64,000 nt of DNA from Trinickia sp. Y13 (GTDB lineage Bacteria; Pseudomonadota; Gammaproteobacteria; Burkholderiales; Burkholderiaceae). Below the pieces are notes generated by a model, which did not search any database, was not told the origin of the DNA, and was given only the letters and a program-made list of their open reading frames with translations. Position 1 is the first letter of the stretch. Each line of letters begins with the position of its first letter. The translations under genes and the position numbers were made by a program. This document shows positions 27,272 to 35,389 of the stretch, piece by piece. The stretch lies in contig NZ_JAKWFK010000002.1 in assembly GCF_029522115.1 (NCBI RefSeq), positions 496,001 through 560,000 of the forward strand, written 5' to 3'.

Positions 27272-27904
27272 TCATGTGCGCCTCGTATCGCGCAGATGTT
27301 TGTGCCGCGTCGCGTAGTACTCGTATAGGTGCCTTAGCCAAACCTTCCGCTGTTGCAATTCACGCTTGAGCTTTGGATCGCTAAGCCCTTTTTGTTGTAA
27401 ATCGACGCGTCGAAAAACGTCGATGGTCCTGCCCGCAAATAGGTCCAGCAGGTCCAATTGTCGAGCCAACCGCCACTCGCGCAAATACGAGAATTCGCGG
27501 AACTGTTCATCGCTGCTGGCGCGAAGCGCGGCGGTTTGCCGCCAACTTGGAAGATCGGACTTGAACTCTCGAGACAATTCTTGTTCCATCTGCCTCGATA
27601 ACGTATCCATTTCGTGTTTGATATCGTCGAGCACAGACGACGCCTGCACCCGCTGGTAACGTGGGGGCTTGGCGCTAGCCGCCGCAGGATCTTCGCCGCT
27701 TGTCTTCTCGACATATCTCGGCGGCATTCCCCGCATCGCGACTTCATAGCCGGGGGGAAGACCATATCCCGCCGCGACCCGATCGTAACCGGGCACGGGC
27801 GCCTCGTCAGGCGCCCTCACGTCACTGGATGACGGCGCTCGTCGACGGGCATTCGTGCGCCTGGTGCTCGTCCAACGTCGCAAGAGGCGGCTGAAAGATG
27901 GCAT
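27272..27904 (-). CDS. Orphan protein with three PPxY motifs and a charged helical C-terminus
   Basis: I do not recognise this 210-residue protein. The start MPSFSRLLRRW (27904) has a strong purine-rich ribosome site (GAGAGAGGGAG). Residues 1-22 are very basic (RRWTSTRRTNARRR). Residues 34-85 are Pro/Tyr/Gly rich and contain PPGY (50-53), PPRY (61-64) and PPRY (80-83), plus VPGY at 37-40. Residues about 90-210 are charged and helical (DDIKHEMDTLSRQMEQELSREFK and later LKRELQQRKVWLRHLYEYY), probably coiled coil, without signal peptide or membrane span. The second half of the gene is visibly less GC-rich than its neighbours, hinting at transfer or recent origin. Confidence 0.75.
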   Translation of the reverse strand: MPSFSRLLRRWTSTRRTNARRRAPSSSDVRAPDEAPVPGYDRVAAGYGLPPGYEVAMRGMPPRYVEKTSGEDPAAASAKPPRYQRVQASSVLDDIKHEMDTLSRQMEQELSREFKSDLPSWRQTAALRASSDEQFREFSYLREWRLARQLDLLDLFAGRTIDVFRRVDLQQKGLSDPKLKRELQQRKVWLRHLYEYYATRHKHLRDTRRT

Positions 27905-28056
27905 GAGCTCCCTCTCTCCTTCCGGTCGATGGCCGCCAGAAGGAGTCCCTCCTTGCGAGGGCATGCAACCATGCAGTAGGCTCGGCACGGTGAGCGCGCA
28001 GCGCATCCGACCGCGATCATCTTCTTATCATCGCGCCGATAACAAGAACGCGGCAA

Positions 28057-28079
28057 TGCTCCGGCGCCGCACCGGAGCA
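28057..28079 (-). other. Hairpin downstream of metF
   Basis: TGCTCCGG (28057-28064) and CCGGAGCA (28072-28079) form a perfect 8-bp stem with a 7-nt loop, 36 bp past the metF stop. There is no T-run after it on the minus strand, so it may stabilise the 3' end or act with Rho rather than terminate by itself. Confidence 0.4.
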
Positions 28080-28114
28080 CGGAACTCAACTATTGAACAA
28101 TCGATGGGTCTAGG

Positions 28115-28957
28115 CTAAGCCAGCCGCCCGCCGTACCCCAACCGTTCGCAGACCGCCTTCGTCGCCGCGGCCGCGTTGAGGGTGTAGAAATGCAGCCCCG
28201 GCGCGCCTTCTCTGACGAGCCGCTCGCACAACTGCGTGACGACGTCGAGCCCGAACGCGCGAATCGCTTCCTTGTCGTCCCCGAAGCTTTCGAGGCGCTT
28301 GGCAATCCAGCGCGGCACTTCCGCCCCGCACATCTCCGAGAAGCGCATCAACTGCGAGTAGTTCGTAATCGGCATGATGCCGGGCGCGATCGGCACGTCG
28401 ACGCCGAGCTTGCGCGCATCGTCGACGAAACGGAAATAGGCGTCCGCGTTGTAAAAGTATTGCGTGATCGCCGCGTTCGCGCCCGCTTTCACCTTGCGCG
28501 CGAAGTTTTCCAAATCGTGCCGCGGCGAGCGCGCCTGCGGGTGGTACTCGGGATAGCCCGCCACTTCGATGTGGAACCAGTCGCCGTGCTCGGCGCGAAT
28601 GAACGCGACGAGTTCGGAGGCGTAGCGCAACTCGCCCACTTCGCCCATGCCTGACGGTAAATCGCCACGCAAGGCGACGATGTGGCGAATACCGTTCGCG
28701 CGATAGCGCTCGAGGATCTCGCGCAGGTTGTCCTTGGACGAGCCGATGCACGACAGATGCGGCGCCGCTTCGAGCCCGTCCTTGGCCATGTCGAGCACCG
28801 TATCGAGCGTGCCTTGCTGGGTCGAGCCGCCCGCGCCGAACGTCACCGAGACGAACTTGGGCTTGAGCAACGCCAATTGCGCGCGTGTCGCGCGTAGCTT
28901 CTCGACGCCGTCGGGCGTCTTCGGCGGAAAAAATTCAAACGAGATTTCGATGGTCAT
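28115..28957 (-). CDS. metF: Methylenetetrahydrofolate reductase
   Basis: Reduces 5,10-methylene-THF to 5-methyl-THF, the methyl donor for methionine synthesis. The 280-residue FAD enzyme begins MTIEISFEFFPPKTPDG, with SVTFGAGGSTQ, HLSCIGSS, HIVALRGDLP and QYFYNADAYFRFVDD as family signatures, and ends near GAPGLHFYTLN. The start at 28957 removes six unlikely upstream residues. Gene order ahcY - holin-like - metF on the minus strand, with 18 bp to the membrane-protein gene, suggests co-transcription from the SAH-riboswitch promoter, so metF may also respond to SAH. Confidence 0.96.
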   Translation of the reverse strand: MTIEISFEFFPPKTPDGVEKLRATRAQLALLKPKFVSVTFGAGGSTQQGTLDTVLDMAKDGLEAAPHLSCIGSSKDNLREILERYRANGIRHIVALRGDLPSGMGEVGELRYASELVAFIRAEHGDWFHIEVAGYPEYHPQARSPRHDLENFARKVKAGANAAITQYFYNADAYFRFVDDARKLGVDVPIAPGIMPITNYSQLMRFSEMCGAEVPRWIAKRLESFGDDKEAIRAFGLDVVTQLCERLVREGAPGLHFYTLNAAAATKAVCERLGYGGRLA

Positions 28958-28975
28958 GATGCGATGGATGCGCAA

Positions 28976-29329
28976 TCAGCCGAGGCTGCGATTGCCGAAG
29001 ATCAGCGCCGACAGCAGCCAAGACACGATGCTGTACAAAATCGAACCGAAGAACGCAGACCAGAATCCCGAGACCTCGAAGCCCTTGAGCAGCGATGCGG
29101 CCAACCAAAAGCACAACGCGTTGACGACGAGGATGAAGACGCCGAGCGTGACGATCGTCACCGGCAGCGTGAGCAAAATCAGCACCGGCCGCAGCACGGC
29201 GTTGATGAGCCCGAGCACGAGCGCGACGATGAGCGCCGTGCCGAAACTGCGGATGTGAATCGACGGCACGAGGTACGTGATGATCAACAGTGCAAGCGCG
29301 TTGATGATCCAGGTCAGCAGCACGGTCAT
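28976..29329 (-). CDS. Phage-holin superfamily IV (4_2-type) small integral membrane protein
   Basis: A 117-residue protein with four hydrophobic segments (about 2-22, 30-50, 55-78 and 88-110) and short charged loops, including the SFGTALIVALVLGLINAVLRPVL region typical of the family. Despite the name it is a chromosomal membrane protein of unknown function, not evidence for a prophage. It sits between ahcY and metF in a conserved Burkholderia arrangement. No one-carbon role is known for it. Confidence 0.88.
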   Translation of the reverse strand: MTVLLTWIINALALLIITYLVPSIHIRSFGTALIVALVLGLINAVLRPVLILLTLPVTIVTLGVFILVVNALCFWLAASLLKGFEVSGFWSAFFGSILYSIVSWLLSALIFGNRSLG

Positions 29330-29537
29330 AGCGGTTCCTTCGGCGTATGGGTCGGTGGTATTCGGTTTTCGGGTCTGGCGAACGGCGGCAAGGCTGGCGA
29401 CGGCTAACGGCGCGAGCCGGTAGTCGGTGTTAAGTGGATGATCGCGGCGTCGCCAACGGCTGCGCCGCGATCATATACGGGCCGCGTCGCCGCGCGCCTC
29501 GCTCTCGCAAGACGCGCGACGCCAACGCCCGCCTACA

Positions 29538-30959
29538 TCAATAGCGGTAGTGATTCGGCTTGAACGGGCCGTTCTTCTCTACGCCGATGTAACCGGCCTG
29601 CGCGTCCGTCAACTCGGTCAGATGCGCGCCGATGCGTGCCAAGTGCAGGCGCGCCACCTTCTCGTCCAATTGCTTGGGCAACACGTACACCTTGTTCTTG
29701 TACTGGCCGCCGCGCGTGAACAGTTCGATTTGCGCCAGCGTCTGATTCGCGAACGAATTGGACATCACGAACGACGGATGGCCCGTCGCGCAGCCCAGAT
29801 TCACGAGACGGCCCTCGGCCAGCAAGATGATGCGCTTGCCGTCCGGGAAAACGATGTGATCGACTTGCGGCTTGATGTTTTCCCAGGTGTACTGGCGCGT
29901 CGATGCGACGTCGATTTCCGAATCGAAGTGGCCGATGTTGCAAACGATCGCGTTGTGACGCATCGCCTTCATGTGATCGTGGTTGATCACGTGGTAGTTG
30001 CCGGTCGCGGTGACGAAGATGTCGGCCTTGTCGGCCGCGTATTCCATCGTGACGACGCGGTAGCCTTCCATCGCGGCCTGCAACGCGCAGATCGGATCGA
30101 TTTCGGTGACCCACACCGTCGCGCCGAGTCCGCGCAGCGACTGCGCGCAACCCTTGCCCACGTCCCCGTAACCGGCCACCACGGCGACCTTGCCCGCGAT
30201 CATGACGTCCGTCGCGCGCTTGATGCCGTCCACCAGCGATTCACGGCAGCCGTAGAGATTGTCGAACTTCGACTTCGTGACCGAATCGTTGACGTTGATG
30301 GCCGGGAACGGCAAACGGCCATCCTTTTCCATTTGATAGAGACGATGCACGCCCGTCGTCGTTTCTTCCGTCACGCCCTTGATCTGCGCGAGACGTTTGG
30401 AATACCAAGTCGAGTCGATCTCGAGGTGGCGCTCGATCGACTTGAACAAGGCGACTTCTTCCTCGTTCGTCGGCTTGGCGATCACCGAGCGGTCCTTCTC
30501 GGCTTTCGAGCCGAGGATCAAGAGCAGCGTCGCGTCGCCGCCATCGTCGAGAATCATGTTGGCGAACTCGCCGTTCGGCCATTCGAAGATGCGGTGCGAG
30601 AACTCCCAGTACTCGTCGAGCGATTCGCCCTTGAAGGCGAACACCGGCGTGCCCGTCTTGGCGATGGCGGCGGCCGCGTGATCCTGCGTGGAGAAGATGT
30701 TGCACGACGCCCAGCGCACGTCGGCGCCGAGCGCTTTGAGCGTCTCGATCAGCACCCCGGTTTGGATCGTCATGTGCAGCGAGCCGGCGATGCGCGCACC
30801 CTTGAGCGGCTGCGCGGCTTTGTATTCATCGCGGATCTGCATGAGACCGGGCATTTCGGTCTCGGCGATCGTCAATTCCTTGCGCCCCCAATCGGCCAGC
30901 GACAGGTCGGCAACGACGAAATCTTGGTTTTGCTTCGAATCGATCACAGCGGCGTTCAT
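29538..30959 (-). CDS. ahcY: S-adenosylhomocysteinase
   Basis: Hydrolyses SAH to homocysteine and adenosine, removing the inhibitor of methyltransferases. The 473-residue NAD-dependent enzyme has [14 protein letters not shown], the substrate residues in [13 protein letters not shown], the NAD site [19 protein letters not shown] and the C-terminal [11 protein letters not shown]. Its length includes the roughly 40-residue insertion common in bacterial forms. The start [10 protein letters not shown] follows AGGAGGGCGTG at ideal spacing; the frame stays open far upstream but that part is the riboswitch leader. The first gene of the ahcY-holin-metF group. Confidence 0.97.
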   Translation of the reverse strand: MNAAVIDSKQNQDFVVADLSLADWGRKELTIAETEMPGLMQIRDEYKAAQPLKGARIAGSLHMTIQTGVLIETLKALGADVRWASCNIFSTQDHAAAAIAKTGTPVFAFKGESLDEYWEFSHRIFEWPNGEFANMILDDGGDATLLLILGSKAEKDRSVIAKPTNEEEVALFKSIERHLEIDSTWYSKRLAQIKGVTEETTTGVHRLYQMEKDGRLPFPAINVNDSVTKSKFDNLYGCRESLVDGIKRATDVMIAGKVAVVAGYGDVGKGCAQSLRGLGATVWVTEIDPICALQAAMEGYRVVTMEYAADKADIFVTATGNYHVINHDHMKAMRHNAIVCNIGHFDSEIDVASTRQYTWENIKPQVDHIVFPDGKRIILLAEGRLVNLGCATGHPSFVMSNSFANQTLAQIELFTRGGQYKNKVYVLPKQLDEKVARLHLARIGAHLTELTDAQAGYIGVEKNGPFKPNHYRY

Positions 30960-30997
30960 CACGCCCTCCTTTTCTAAATGAGTTCTAGAAAATATAG

Positions 30998-31118
30998 ACG
31001 TGAGCGCCGTTCGATGGAGCGAGCCCGCCAGCGCGCCATTGCATTGCGCGCGAAAGCATGCCGTCCGATTGAAGTTCCCGAGCCTGGCGGAAGTGGTCCG
31101 TCGCAACGCTCCTCGGAA
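30998..31118 (-). ncRNA. S-adenosylhomocysteine (SAH) riboswitch upstream of ahcY
   Basis: The minus-strand RNA begins with CCGAGGAGCGTTGCGAC and later has CCAGGCTCGGGAAC and AACGGCGCTCA, the conserved core of the SAH riboswitch class. P1 pairs CCGAG (31116-31112) with CTCGG (31082-31078), and GAGCG (31111-31107) pairs with CGCTC (31006-31002) to form the pseudoknot. The class is known to raise ahcY expression when SAH builds up. A 7-bp inverted repeat TTTTCTA/TAGAAAA (30992-30986 / 30976-30970) follows and directly abuts the GGAGG ribosome site, a plausible expression platform. Confidence 0.93.
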
Positions 31119-31126
31119 ACGCGGCA

Positions 31127-31132
31127 ATTGTA
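31127..31132 (-). promoter_or_regulatory. Candidate -10 (TACAAT) of the ahcY transcript
   Basis: TACAAT on the minus strand lies 10 bp before the first conserved riboswitch base, so transcription would start right at the aptamer, as expected. No good -35 was seen at 17 bp. Confidence 0.5.
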
Positions 31133-31223
31133 GCAAAAATCGGCGAGCCGGCCAGCGCGCCAAGCGAGGCTCTTCACCCGCATGCTGCCGAATGAAGATC
31201 GTTGGTGACGACGACCAAAGGCG

Positions 31224-31952
31224 CTACCCGAAGGTCGCACCGAGCAGCGGCGCCAGCAACACCATGACGACACCCGCAATCATCATCGTCAGGCTGGCGA
31301 CGACACCTTCCTCGCTGCCGAGCTCGCGCGCCTTCGCCGTCCCCACGCCGTGCGCCGCCGCGCCGAACATCGCGCCGCGCGCCAAGCGGCTGCGCAACGG
31401 CAGAAACGCCAGCACGAGCTCACCTAGCAACATTCCGCATACGCCGGTCGCAATCACGAACAGCGCGGTCAATTGCTTGGGCGCGTGGATCTGATCGGAC
31501 ACCGCAAGGGCAAATGGCGTCGACACCGAGCGCGTCATCAAGCTGCGCGCGACATCGGGCGCGAGGTGCAGCAGCTTGGCCAGCGCGAGCGATCCGCTGA
31601 CCGCCACGACGATCCCCACCGTGACGCCCGCTGCGAGCGAAATCCAATGCCGGCGCATGAGGTCGCGATATTCGTAGATCGGCACCGCAAACGCGACCGT
31701 GGCCGGCCCGAGCAGCCACATCAACCAGCGCGTGTCGGCGAAATAAACCGAATACGGAATGCGCATGCCGACCACGAGCACGGCGAGCATGGCCGGCACG
31801 ATCACGAGCGGCGTGAGCCAGGGCCGCTTGAAGCGCGCGTACAGGCGCTTGCCCACTGCGTAAAAGGCGATCGTCAACACGAAGCACGCGGCCGCCACCC
31901 ACCGCGGTCCCGCTTCGGTAACGGGCCAAGACAAAATCGACGAAAGCGACAT
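31224..31952 (-). CDS. lrgB: LrgB/CidB family membrane protein
   Basis: A 242-residue inner-membrane protein with six to seven hydrophobic segments. The conserved KSVSTPFAL-like block (here RSVSTPFALAVSDQI) and the GAAAHGVGTAKARELGSEEGVVASLTMM motif near the C-terminus are diagnostic. With LrgA it belongs to the holin-like Lrg/Cid systems linked to autolysis, pyruvate or other small-acid flux across the membrane, depending on species. It follows lrgA on the same strand with a 33-bp gap. Confidence 0.92.
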   Translation of the reverse strand: MSLSSILSWPVTEAGPRWVAAACFVLTIAFYAVGKRLYARFKRPWLTPLVIVPAMLAVLVVGMRIPYSVYFADTRWLMWLLGPATVAFAVPIYEYRDLMRRHWISLAAGVTVGIVVAVSGSLALAKLLHLAPDVARSLMTRSVSTPFALAVSDQIHAPKQLTALFVIATGVCGMLLGELVLAFLPLRSRLARGAMFGAAAHGVGTAKARELGSEEGVVASLTMMIAGVVMVLLAPLLGATFG

Positions 31953-31985
31953 CGACGTACCCTCGCTATTGCGCGCGCGGCCGGA

Positions 31986-32405
31986 CTATGCGCGCCGCAT
32001 CGCGGCGACGCGGCGCGCGGCCAAAACGCGTTCGAGCCGCACCGCCTGGTCGACGGTGTAAGCGACCGCCACCATGACCAGCAACGTGCCCACCACGACG
32101 ACGAGCGCAAGGCGCCAGCCATCGGACTTGAACAATCCGCCGTACTGCACGACCGCGACGGCCGCGGGGACGAAGAACAGCAGCATGTCGGAAAGCAGCC
32201 AGTCGGCTCCCGCCTTGACCCAGCGCGGAGCGATACCGCCCGTGAGCAGCAGCGCGAGGAGCAGCGCGAGTCCCAGGACGCCGCCCGGCACCGGCAAGCT
32301 CAAATGGCGTGCGGCGAAATCGGCGGCAAACCACACGCCGGCCAACAACGCGCTTTGCGCCGCAATGCGGGCCAAGCCCGTCAGGCGTTCGATCGATCTG
32401 GTCAT
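31986..32405 (-). CDS. lrgA: CidA/LrgA family holin-like membrane protein
   Basis: A 139-residue protein with four hydrophobic segments and the family blocks LSLPVPGGVLGLALLLALLL and WLLSDMLLFFVPAAVAVVQYG. The start MTRSIERLTG is the most likely; ATG at 32426 is an alternative. It pairs with lrgB downstream and is divergent from a LysR gene, the usual cidR-cidAB arrangement. Confidence 0.92.
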   Translation of the reverse strand: MTRSIERLTGLARIAAQSALLAGVWFAADFAARHLSLPVPGGVLGLALLLALLLTGGIAPRWVKAGADWLLSDMLLFFVPAAVAVVQYGGLFKSDGWRLALVVVVGTLLVMVAVAYTVDQAVRLERVLAARRVAAMRRA

Positions 32406-32487
32406 GGCGCAACCCCCTATTGACATCACAACCAAATTGTAAGAGCGAGCAATCCATAAATAAAATGACTTAAACTTATCGCTATCA

Positions 32488-32500
32488 TTCCAATTTGGAA
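32488..32500. promoter_or_regulatory. Palindrome TTCCAATTTGGAA in the lrgA-lysR divergent region
   Basis: A 6-1-6 inverted repeat fitting the T-N11-A pattern of LysR-type binding sites, 17 bp before the LysR start and within a 112-bp AT-rich spacer. It probably mediates autorepression of the regulator and control of lrgAB. A minus-strand -10 (TACAAT, plus strand ATTGTA near 32435) could serve lrgA. Confidence 0.5.
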
Positions 32501-32517
32501 CTTTCCGGGGCCACGTC

Positions 32518-33459
32518 ATGGAACTGCGCGCGCTGCGCTATTTCGTCGAAGTCGTTCGGCAGCAAAGCTTCACGCTGGCGGCGGAACACATGTTCGTCAC
32601 GCAGCCCACCATCAGCAAGATGGTCAAAGCGCTCGAAGAAGAGATCGGCGCACCGCTGCTGCTTCGCGAGGGCCGGCAAATGGTGTTGACGGACGAAGGC
32701 CGCATCGTCTTTCAGCGCGGGCAGGACGTGCTGGCGGCCTACGCCCAACTGCAGGCCGAACTCGACGATGTGGGCACGCTCGGCCGCGGCACGCTGACCA
32801 TAGGCATTCCGCCGATGGGCGGCTCGCTCTTCACGCCGGTCATCGCGGCGTTTCGCACGCGCTATCCCAAAGTCGAGCTCAAGCTGTTCGAGCAGGGCTC
32901 GCGCGCGATCGAAGCCGCACTCGTCGCGGGCGAATTGGAGTTCGGCGGCGTGCTGCTGCCCGTCGATGCGCAGATGTTCGACGTGCTGCCGATCTCGCGG
33001 CAACTGCTGTGGGTCGTCGCGCGGCACGGCTCGCGCTTCGACGGCGCAGGTGAAGTTCGCCTGCCCGAACTCGCATCCGAACCGTTCGTCTTCTACGGCG
33101 AAAGCCTGGCGCTGAACGATGTCGTCACGCGCGCTTGCCGCGACGCAGGCTTCGCGCCCCAAATCGTCTCGCGCAGCAGTCATTGGGATTTCATGGCCGC
33201 ACTGGTGCACGCGGGCGTCGGCATCGCGCTGCTGCCCGCGCCATACTGCCGGCGGCTCGATCCGGCGCACTTCACTTGCCGGCCCGTGGTCGAGCCCGAA
33301 ATCCGCTGGGAAATGGCCATCGCCTGGCGCAAGAGCGTCTACCTCTCGCATGCCGCGCGGGCCTGGTTGCAAGTCGCGCGCGAAACGCTGCCGGGACAGC
33401 CCGGCGACGACTTCGTCTACACGCGCTCGGACAACGCCGCAGCGCCGGGCTCGGCCTGA
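32518..33459 (+). CDS. LysR-family transcriptional regulator (CidR-like)
   Basis: A 313-residue regulator with the N-terminal LysR helix-turn-helix (MELRALRYFVEVVRQQSFTLAAEHMFVTQPTISKMVKALEEEIG) and a C-terminal substrate-binding domain from about residue 90. Its place next to lrgAB and its close match to the CidR-type N-terminus suggest it activates those genes in response to a small carboxylate (acetate or pyruvate in known cases). Its last 43 bp overlap the end of the GMC oxidoreductase gene on the other strand. Confidence 0.92.
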   Translation: MELRALRYFVEVVRQQSFTLAAEHMFVTQPTISKMVKALEEEIGAPLLLREGRQMVLTDEGRIVFQRGQDVLAAYAQLQAELDDVGTLGRGTLTIGIPPMGGSLFTPVIAAFRTRYPKVELKLFEQGSRAIEAALVAGELEFGGVLLPVDAQMFDVLPISRQLLWVVARHGSRFDGAGEVRLPELASEPFVFYGESLALNDVVTRACRDAGFAPQIVSRSSHWDFMAALVHAGVGIALLPAPYCRRLDPAHFTCRPVVEPEIRWEMAIAWRKSVYLSHAARAWLQVARETLPGQPGDDFVYTRSDNAAAPGSA

Positions 33460-35078
33460 ATCGCGCCGCGCGCCGACGCGATGAAATCGGCGGCGCGCTC
33501 GGCGATCATGACGGTCGGCGCGTTCGTGTTGCCCCCGATCAGCGTCGGCATCACGGAGGCATCGACCACGCGCAAGCGGCTCACGCCACGCACCCGCAGT
33601 TCGGGATCCACGACCGCGCACGCGTCGCCGCCCATGCGGCAAGTGCCGACGGGGTGATAGATCGTGTCGGCGTGCCGAGCGATGACCTCGCGCAGTTGGG
33701 CGTCGGTCGCATGCGGCGGAATGTAGAGCGTGCGGCCGCCTTTTTCGGCCAGCGAAGGCGAGGCCACGATGCGCTGCGCGATGCGCACGCCGGCAACGAG
33801 CGTGTCGGCATCGTACGGATCCGACAGAAAACGCGGATCGATGCGCGGGGCGGCGCGCGCGTCGGCGCTCGCGAGTGAAACGGTGCCGCGGCTTTTGGGC
33901 CGCAGCACGCAGACGTGGACCGAGTAGCCGTGCCCCCAATGCAAGCGCCGGCTGTGGTCGTCGACGAGCGCCGCGCAAAAATGCAATTGCAGATCGGGGC
34001 GATCGAGCGAGGGGTCGGTCTTGATGAAGCCGCCCGCCTCCGCAACGTTGCTCGACCACATTCCCTCGCCGCGCCGCAGATACGCCGGTAGTTGCGCCGC
34101 CATTTTGGCGAAGCCGCGCAGCGAGTAGCCGACGGGATCGGTCGAAGCGACCCGCACATTCAACGTGAAGTCGATGTGGTCGATCAGATTGCGTCCAACC
34201 TCGGCCGCCTCGTGCACGAGCGGCACGCCGAACGCGCGCAGCGTCTCTTGGGGGCCGATTCCGGAGCACATCAACAATTGCGGGGAGCCGAACGCACCGG
34301 CCGCAAGAATCACCTCCGCCCGCGCCGAGAGCGTCACGATGCGGCCGCCGCGCATCGTTTCGACGCCCGTGGCGCGACGCGCGCCGTCGAACAGGACACG
34401 CATGGCGCAGGCATCGACGAGCACGTCGATGTTGGCGGGCATGCGGGCCTGGGCGCCCGCCGCTTCATACAAGTAGGCACGCGCCACGCTGCAGCGCCTG
34501 CCCCCGCGTTGCGTCACCTGATAGAAGCCGACGCCTTCTTGCTCCGCGCCGTTGAAGTCGTCGTTCTGGCGGTACCCGGCCTCGACGGCGGCGGCGACGA
34601 AGCGTGTCGAAAACGCGTTGCGAAAGCGCAAGTCCGCTACGCTGAGCGGGCCGTTCGCGCCATGCCACTCGTCCTCGCCCCGCTCGTTGCGTTCGGCCCG
34701 GCGAAAATACGGCAACACATCGGTCCAGCCCCAGCCCGCGCAGCCCAAGCGCGCCCATTCGTCGTAATCGAGCGGGTGCCCGCGCGTGTAGATCATGGCG
34801 TTGATCGCGCTCGAACCGCCCAGGCCCCGTCCGCGAGGCTGATAGCCGCTGCGCCCGGCCAACCCCGGCTGCGGCGTAGTGCGATAGCCGTAATTCGTCT
34901 TCAGTTTGAACGGCACGAGCGCGGCAATGCCCAGCGGGGTATTGACGAGCCAGTTGCGCTGCGTATGCGCGCCTCGTTCGATCAATGCGATGGTCGCGTC
35001 CGGGCATCGTTGCGCGAGCCGTCCTGCGAGCGCTGCGCCGCCCGAGCCGCCGCCGACGATGATGTAGTCGTAGTGCAT
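33417..35078 (-). CDS. GMC-family FAD oxidoreductase (choline/alcohol dehydrogenase-like)
   Basis: A 553-residue flavoprotein oxidising an alcohol to an aldehyde. The FAD site DYIIVGGGSGGAALAGRL is at the N-terminus, the GMC signature 1 region is GLGGSSAINAMIYTRGHPLDYDEW, and the catalytic His sits in YHPVGTCRMGG, followed by GGNTNAPTVMIAERAADFI. The start has AAGGAGGAG upstream. The best relatives by pattern are alkanol/choline dehydrogenases, and an aldehyde dehydrogenase 2 kb away would take the product on to an acid (inference). Its 3' end overlaps the LysR gene tail to tail. Confidence 0.92.
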   Translation of the reverse strand: MHYDYIIVGGGSGGAALAGRLAQRCPDATIALIERGAHTQRNWLVNTPLGIAALVPFKLKTNYGYRTTPQPGLAGRSGYQPRGRGLGGSSAINAMIYTRGHPLDYDEWARLGCAGWGWTDVLPYFRRAERNERGEDEWHGANGPLSVADLRFRNAFSTRFVAAAVEAGYRQNDDFNGAEQEGVGFYQVTQRGGRRCSVARAYLYEAAGAQARMPANIDVLVDACAMRVLFDGARRATGVETMRGGRIVTLSARAEVILAAGAFGSPQLLMCSGIGPQETLRAFGVPLVHEAAEVGRNLIDHIDFTLNVRVASTDPVGYSLRGFAKMAAQLPAYLRRGEGMWSSNVAEAGGFIKTDPSLDRPDLQLHFCAALVDDHSRRLHWGHGYSVHVCVLRPKSRGTVSLASADARAAPRIDPRFLSDPYDADTLVAGVRIAQRIVASPSLAEKGGRTLYIPPHATDAQLREVIARHADTIYHPVGTCRMGGDACAVVDPELRVRGVSRLRVVDASVMPTLIGGNTNAPTVMIAERAADFIASARGAIQAEPGAAALSERV

Positions 35079-35389
35079 TCGCTCCTCCTTCACGCCTGTC
35101 TCGACGCCCTGCGGCAAGCCTCGCCAATGGGCGTTCGTCGTTATGTTTTCGGGCATTGTAAAGAGCGCCGCGATGCACGCGTGGCCGGGGACGCAGAGCG
35201 ATTCCTCTAAACGGCGGAGCCTGCGCGAACCTATCATTGAGTCAAGCGCACACCCGCGCGCGGCCTGTGCGCGCCTGGATCAAACGGCCATCCCGAGCCC
35301 CTCGCCCGCTGCTCACGGCCGACGCGCCAACTTCGAACGCACCGCCGAAAAATTTCTCCCCTCCGGCCCGATCACAGGAGACGCTCGAC
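35079..35389. promoter_or_regulatory. Divergent promoter region between GMC oxidoreductase and acyl-CoA dehydrogenase
   Basis: 311 bp without a gene. A minus-strand -10 TACAAT (plus 35155-35160) would give a roughly 70-nt leader for the GMC gene, and a plus-strand TATCAT (35232-35237) could serve the dehydrogenase. CAGGAG lies 9 bp before the latter's ATG. No operator repeat stands out. Confidence 0.4.

Noticed and set aside
27905-28114. Type III secretion regulator box (TTCG-N16-TTCG) before the PPxY protein
   Set aside because: No pair of TTCG at the right spacing is present on the coding strand, so effector status is not supported by promoter evidence.
28976-29329. Holin-like protein as evidence of a prophage
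   Set aside because: It is a chromosomal family with a conserved place between ahcY and metF; no other phage genes are present in the window.
31473-32423. A 316-codon plus-strand frame across lrgA/lrgB
   Set aside because: Composition is typical of an antisense shadow (His/Arg/Asp/Gln rich); lrgA and lrgB on the other strand are clear genes.
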